Source: Phycisphaerales bacterium (lineage in GTDB: Bacteria > Planctomycetota > Phycisphaerae > Phycisphaerales > UBA1924). Taken from it: a DNA stretch of 8,720 bases. The stretch spans positions 1-8,720 of the forward strand of contig DOJA01000284.1 of assembly GCA_003511945.1 (NCBI GenBank), given 5' to 3'. The position numbers and the translations under genes were made by a program. This document shows positions 6,752 to 8,720 of the stretch, piece by piece. The stretch's first letter is position 1. Each line of letters opens with the position of its first letter. The notes below the pieces were generated by a model, which ran no database searches, was not told the origin of the DNA, and saw only the letters and a list, made by a program, of their open reading frames with translations.

Positions 6752-6767
6752 AATCGGGGCGACCGGA
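6752..6767 (+). repeat. Direct repeat of the tRNA-Pro 3' end (candidate distal attachment site)
   Basis: AATCGGGGCGACCGGA matches the tRNA-Pro 3' end at 8651-8666 in the same orientation. The first 12 bases are identical and 15 of 16 match overall. It lies in the 138-bp gap between the M48 and ankyrin genes. Interpretation as an attachment-site copy is inference. Confidence 0.4.
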
Positions 6768-6817
6768 CACCCATCGAGTTCAGTACGGCGAGTGTGCGGG
6801 TGTGGCAGGCACAGACC

Positions 6818-8566
6818 TTACAGCTGGCCCCTCCTCTGCTCGTGGCGTGCCCATCCCTCATAGGCGCACAGCGACACTATGCAGGAGATCCCCTCCGTCC
6901 GCCATTCTCGCGCGAATTCGATCGAGTCTGACACCGGAATCTCGCTCGCGAACCGCTCAACACAGGCGCGAAACAACGGCGTGGCCTCAGCGACGAACTC
7001 GTCGCGCGTTTTCGGCATCGGCTTGTCCTTGAGCCGCAACCCACCGAGCCCTTCGAGAATCGCTCGGTAGGACTCGTCGTAGTTGGAGGCGTCTCGACAA
7101 ACGGACGCCACCGCATGCATGAGCGGCGTGAACCCGTCGGCGTCCATCGCCAGCGGGTTCGCGTTCGCCCGGAGCAACGCTTCGGTCTTCACATCTTTGT
7201 GGACGCCGATGCCGTCGGCGGCGTGAAAGAGCAGGGGCAGGTCGATGCGCGTGCAGGACTCTCCGCCGCATTCGTGCTTGGGACAGACGGCGTTCGCGTC
7301 CGCGCCGAGTTCGCAGAGCACCCGCACCTCGAGGCCCGTACCCTCCTGAATGGCCAAGGCGAGCGGTGTCTGATTGCTCTTGTTCCGGTGCTCCAGGTTC
7401 ACGCCGAGCTGCTTGAGGTAGCCGAGCGTGTCGCGCACCGACTCCTCGGCGTTGGCCTCACCATTGATGTCAATCGCGGCGTGGAAGGCGTTGTAGCCGA
7501 GTTCGGTCACGGCGTGCGGGTCGGCCCCAGCGGCAACCAGGAGCCGAAGCAGCGCCGGGTAGCGCGCCGACCCCACGGCTGACATGAACACCGTGTAGCC
7601 CCGGTCGTGGGTGGCATTCACGCGCGCCCCGGCTTCGATCAGGGCGCGGACGCGGGGAAGGGCCTCTTCGCCGTCGCCCAGAGCGCTAACCAGCGGCGTC
7701 CACCCATACTCGTCCGTGTCCTCCAGCGAGAGGCCGGCCTTCATGAGCGCCCGGACGACTTCCACGGAACGGGCGTAGTACATGGCGGTGCGCTTGAAGC
7801 TGTCTCTCGCCTTCGCGGCTGCGCCGGACTCGAGGAGGAGGTGAACGCAATCGACGCGCCCCGACTCAGCGGCGCGGAAGAGCGGGATCTCGTAGTTGGA
7901 CGGGGCCGAGCAAAGCTGCTCATACATCTTCTCGTCCAACTTCTTCATCGAGTCGGCCATGGCCGCACGCAGTTCCTCCGGCACAGACGCGGATATGTCG
8001 GGCTCGCTGTCACGGAACCGGGCCATGCGCTCCATCATGCTTCGATGGCTCTCGCGAGCGGCGATCGGATCCCAGTGGCCCATGGGGTCCAGGCCGAGCG
8101 AGAGCAGGAGTCGAAGCCGCTCGGCATCGCCGGTGGCGGCGGTGTCGCACAACAGGCGGTTCAAGCGTTCCGGGCGCTTTGGCAATGGACTACCGGCATC
8201 CAGTGCCAACTTCGTGCGTGCGGCATCACCGCCGGGCTTGTAGTTCCAGCCGAGCCCTTCGAGCGCGAATGTGGCCGCAGAGGCCCCCTCAAGCTCGGAC
8301 CTCGGGTCTGCCCCAAGTTGTAAGAGCAGTGCGACCGTCGCGTCGGTAGCGCCGTCGCCGGAACCCGCTGCGACCATGAGTGGCGTCGCCGGCATCGCTC
8401 GCGCACCCGGATCCAGGCCGATGTCAAAGACAGCATTTAGGTCCGCCCCCGCCGCGGCAAGCGATCGGATCGCGGCGTGGTCGCCCACCCGAGCGGCACG
8501 GTGCAGGGGCGGCTCACCAACCTTGGGCGGCAGAAGCTCCTTGTTCGACGGTTCGAAGCTCTCCAT
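6818..8566 (-). CDS. Ankyrin-repeat protein
   Basis: This 582-residue protein consists mainly of about eleven ankyrin repeats, which usually bind other proteins. Clear units include residues 17-49 (PPLHRAARVGD, then AAGADLNA), 58-91, 136-160, 226-256 (PLFRAAESGRVDCVHLLLESGA), 288-322, 323-355, 357-395, 398-428, 443-475 and 478-510. A charged, probably helical insertion of about 60 residues (161-222) splits the array. A Cys/His cluster (C428, H431, C433, C438) interrupts it again and may bind a metal. Residues 511-582 are a helical tail I do not recognise. There is no signal peptide or membrane segment, so a cytoplasmic protein is likely, although some ankyrin proteins are secreted by other routes. 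The start ATG has no Shine-Dalgarno sequence. Sampled stretches look near 65% GC, against roughly 70-80% in the plus-strand genes. Together with the flanking tRNA-end repeats, this hints at acquisition. The binding partner is unknown. Confidence 0.9.
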   Translation of the reverse strand: MESFEPSNKELLPPKVGEPPLHRAARVGDHAAIRSLAAAGADLNAVFDIGLDPGARAMPATPLMVAAGSGDGATDATVALLLQLGADPRSELEGASAATFALEGLGWNYKPGGDAARTKLALDAGSPLPKRPERLNRLLCDTAATGDAERLRLLLSLGLDPMGHWDPIAARESHRSMMERMARFRDSEPDISASVPEELRAAMADSMKKLDEKMYEQLCSAPSNYEIPLFRAAESGRVDCVHLLLESGAAAKARDSFKRTAMYYARSVEVVRALMKAGLSLEDTDEYGWTPLVSALGDGEEALPRVRALIEAGARVNATHDRGYTVFMSAVGSARYPALLRLLVAAGADPHAVTELGYNAFHAAIDINGEANAEESVRDTLGYLKQLGVNLEHRNKSNQTPLALAIQEGTGLEVRVLCELGADANAVCPKHECGGESCTRIDLPLLFHAADGIGVHKDVKTEALLRANANPLAMDADGFTPLMHAVASVCRDASNYDESYRAILEGLGGLRLKDKPMPKTRDEFVAEATPLFRACVERFASEIPVSDSIEFAREWRTEGISCIVSLCAYEGWARHEQRRGQL

Positions 8567-8571
8567 AACTG

Positions 8572-8577
8572 ATGATA
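8572..8577 (-). promoter_or_regulatory. Candidate -10 element for the ankyrin gene
   Basis: On the minus strand TATCAT matches the TATAAT consensus at five of six positions and lies 5 nt before the ATG. Transcription would then start at or next to the start codon, giving a leaderless mRNA, which agrees with the missing Shine-Dalgarno sequence. No good -35 is visible at 16-18 bp upstream. It overlaps a small palindrome, TGAT-GATA-ATCA (8570-8581). Confidence 0.3.
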
Positions 8578-8606
8578 ATCAGCACGCGAGAGCACGCCCC
8601 GCGAAG

Positions 8607-8639
8607 AATAAAAAGCCCACAAGTCATGAGCTTGCGAGC
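8607..8639 (-). terminator. Rho-independent terminator of the tRNA-Pro gene
   Basis: On the minus strand a 9-bp stem, GCTCGCAAG (8639-8631) with CTTGTGGGC (8623-8615), includes two G-T pairs. It encloses the 7-nt loop CTCATGA and is followed by TTTTTATT (8614-8607). It starts 13 nt after the tRNA 3' end and ends 40 nt before the ankyrin start codon. It should stop tRNA transcription and leave the ankyrin gene needing its own promoter. Confidence 0.85.
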
Positions 8640-8650
8640 GTTCAATCGTC

Positions 8651-8666
8651 AATCGGGGCGACAGGA
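8651..8666 (+). repeat. tRNA-Pro 3' end copy of the direct repeat (candidate proximal attachment site)
   Basis: AATCGGGGCGACAGGA covers the tRNA acceptor 3' strand, its discriminator base, two bases beyond it and part of the T-stem. Its partner is at 6752-6767, 1,899 bp away. The 3' ends of tRNA genes are the classic target of tyrosine integrases, which regenerate the tRNA end on insertion. Confidence 0.4.
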
Positions 8667-8720
8667 TTTGAACCTGCGACCTTTTGACCCCCAGTCAAAC
8701 GCGCTACCAAGCTGCGCTAC
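8653..8720 (-). tRNA. tRNA-Pro (anticodon GGG), 5' end cut by the window edge
   Basis: Read on the minus strand, the sequence folds as a standard tRNA. It has the last base of the 5' acceptor strand (G7), then TA and a D-arm with GCGC/GCGC stem and the AGCTTGGTA loop. The anticodon stem TTTGA/TCAAA holds the loop CTGGGGG, and the T-arm is GCAGG-TTCAAAT-CCTGT. The acceptor 3' strand is CGCCCCG with discriminator A. The anticodon GGG is at 8692-8690 and reads CCC and CCU. CCA is not encoded. Only six acceptor bases lie beyond position 8720, and they should read CGGGGC on the minus strand. The AGCGCAGCTTGGTAGCGC D-arm is characteristic of bacterial tRNA-Pro. Confidence 0.95.

Noticed and set aside
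6793..6813. Small hairpin after the ankyrin stop codon (TGTGC/GCACA)
   Set aside because: It has only five base pairs, an 11-nt loop and no T-tract, so it is indistinguishable from chance.
7607..8323. A 238-residue plus-strand open frame opposite the ankyrin gene
   Set aside because: It has no domain and lies wholly within the ankyrin-repeat coding sequence.

Overview
The window looks like chromosomal DNA from a high-GC member of the Planctomycetota, plausibly Phycisphaerae-like. The main evidence is the FEPLEPRLLLSG motif at the N-terminus of the largest protein, a signature of planctomycete secreted proteins. The DUF1573-type secreted protein, the GC-rich composition and a menaquinone-type SdhB fit this placement. 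Assignment below phylum level is inference.

Layout. Positions 1-2577 carry three plus-strand genes: a solo AbiEii-like nucleotidyltransferase domain protein (41-571), the succinate dehydrogenase iron-sulfur subunit SdhB (588-1412), and a secreted DUF1573-type protein (1510-2577). After a 157-bp gap comes a 1022-residue LEPR-XLL surface or secreted protein (2735-5803). It contains a cyclophilin-type peptidyl-prolyl isomerase domain and three copies of a module of about 112 residues. Converging on it, with 15 bp between stop codons, is a minus-strand membrane-anchored M48 metalloprotease (5819-6679). Further right, also on the minus strand, are a 582-residue ankyrin-repeat protein (6818-8566), a clear rho-independent terminator (8607-8639) and a tRNA-Pro(GGG) gene that runs off the right edge (8653-8720).

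How it fits together. The nucleotidyltransferase and SdhB are 16 bp apart and are probably co-transcribed, although their functions are unrelated. The DUF1573 protein, the LEPR-cyclophilin and the M48 protease all appear to act outside the cytoplasm. The last two have folding and proteolysis roles, but nothing in the sequence shows that they cooperate.

The most notable structural signal is at the right end. The last bases of the tRNA-Pro gene (8651-8666) recur as a direct repeat with 15 of 16 matches at 6752-6767, so the pair brackets the ankyrin gene exactly. That gene also looks less GC-rich than its neighbours. This is what a small tRNA-targeted insertion or its remnant would leave behind, but no integrase is present and the repeat is short, so it remains a hypothesis. 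I found no CRISPR array, insertion sequence, riboswitch or recognisable multi-gene defence system.
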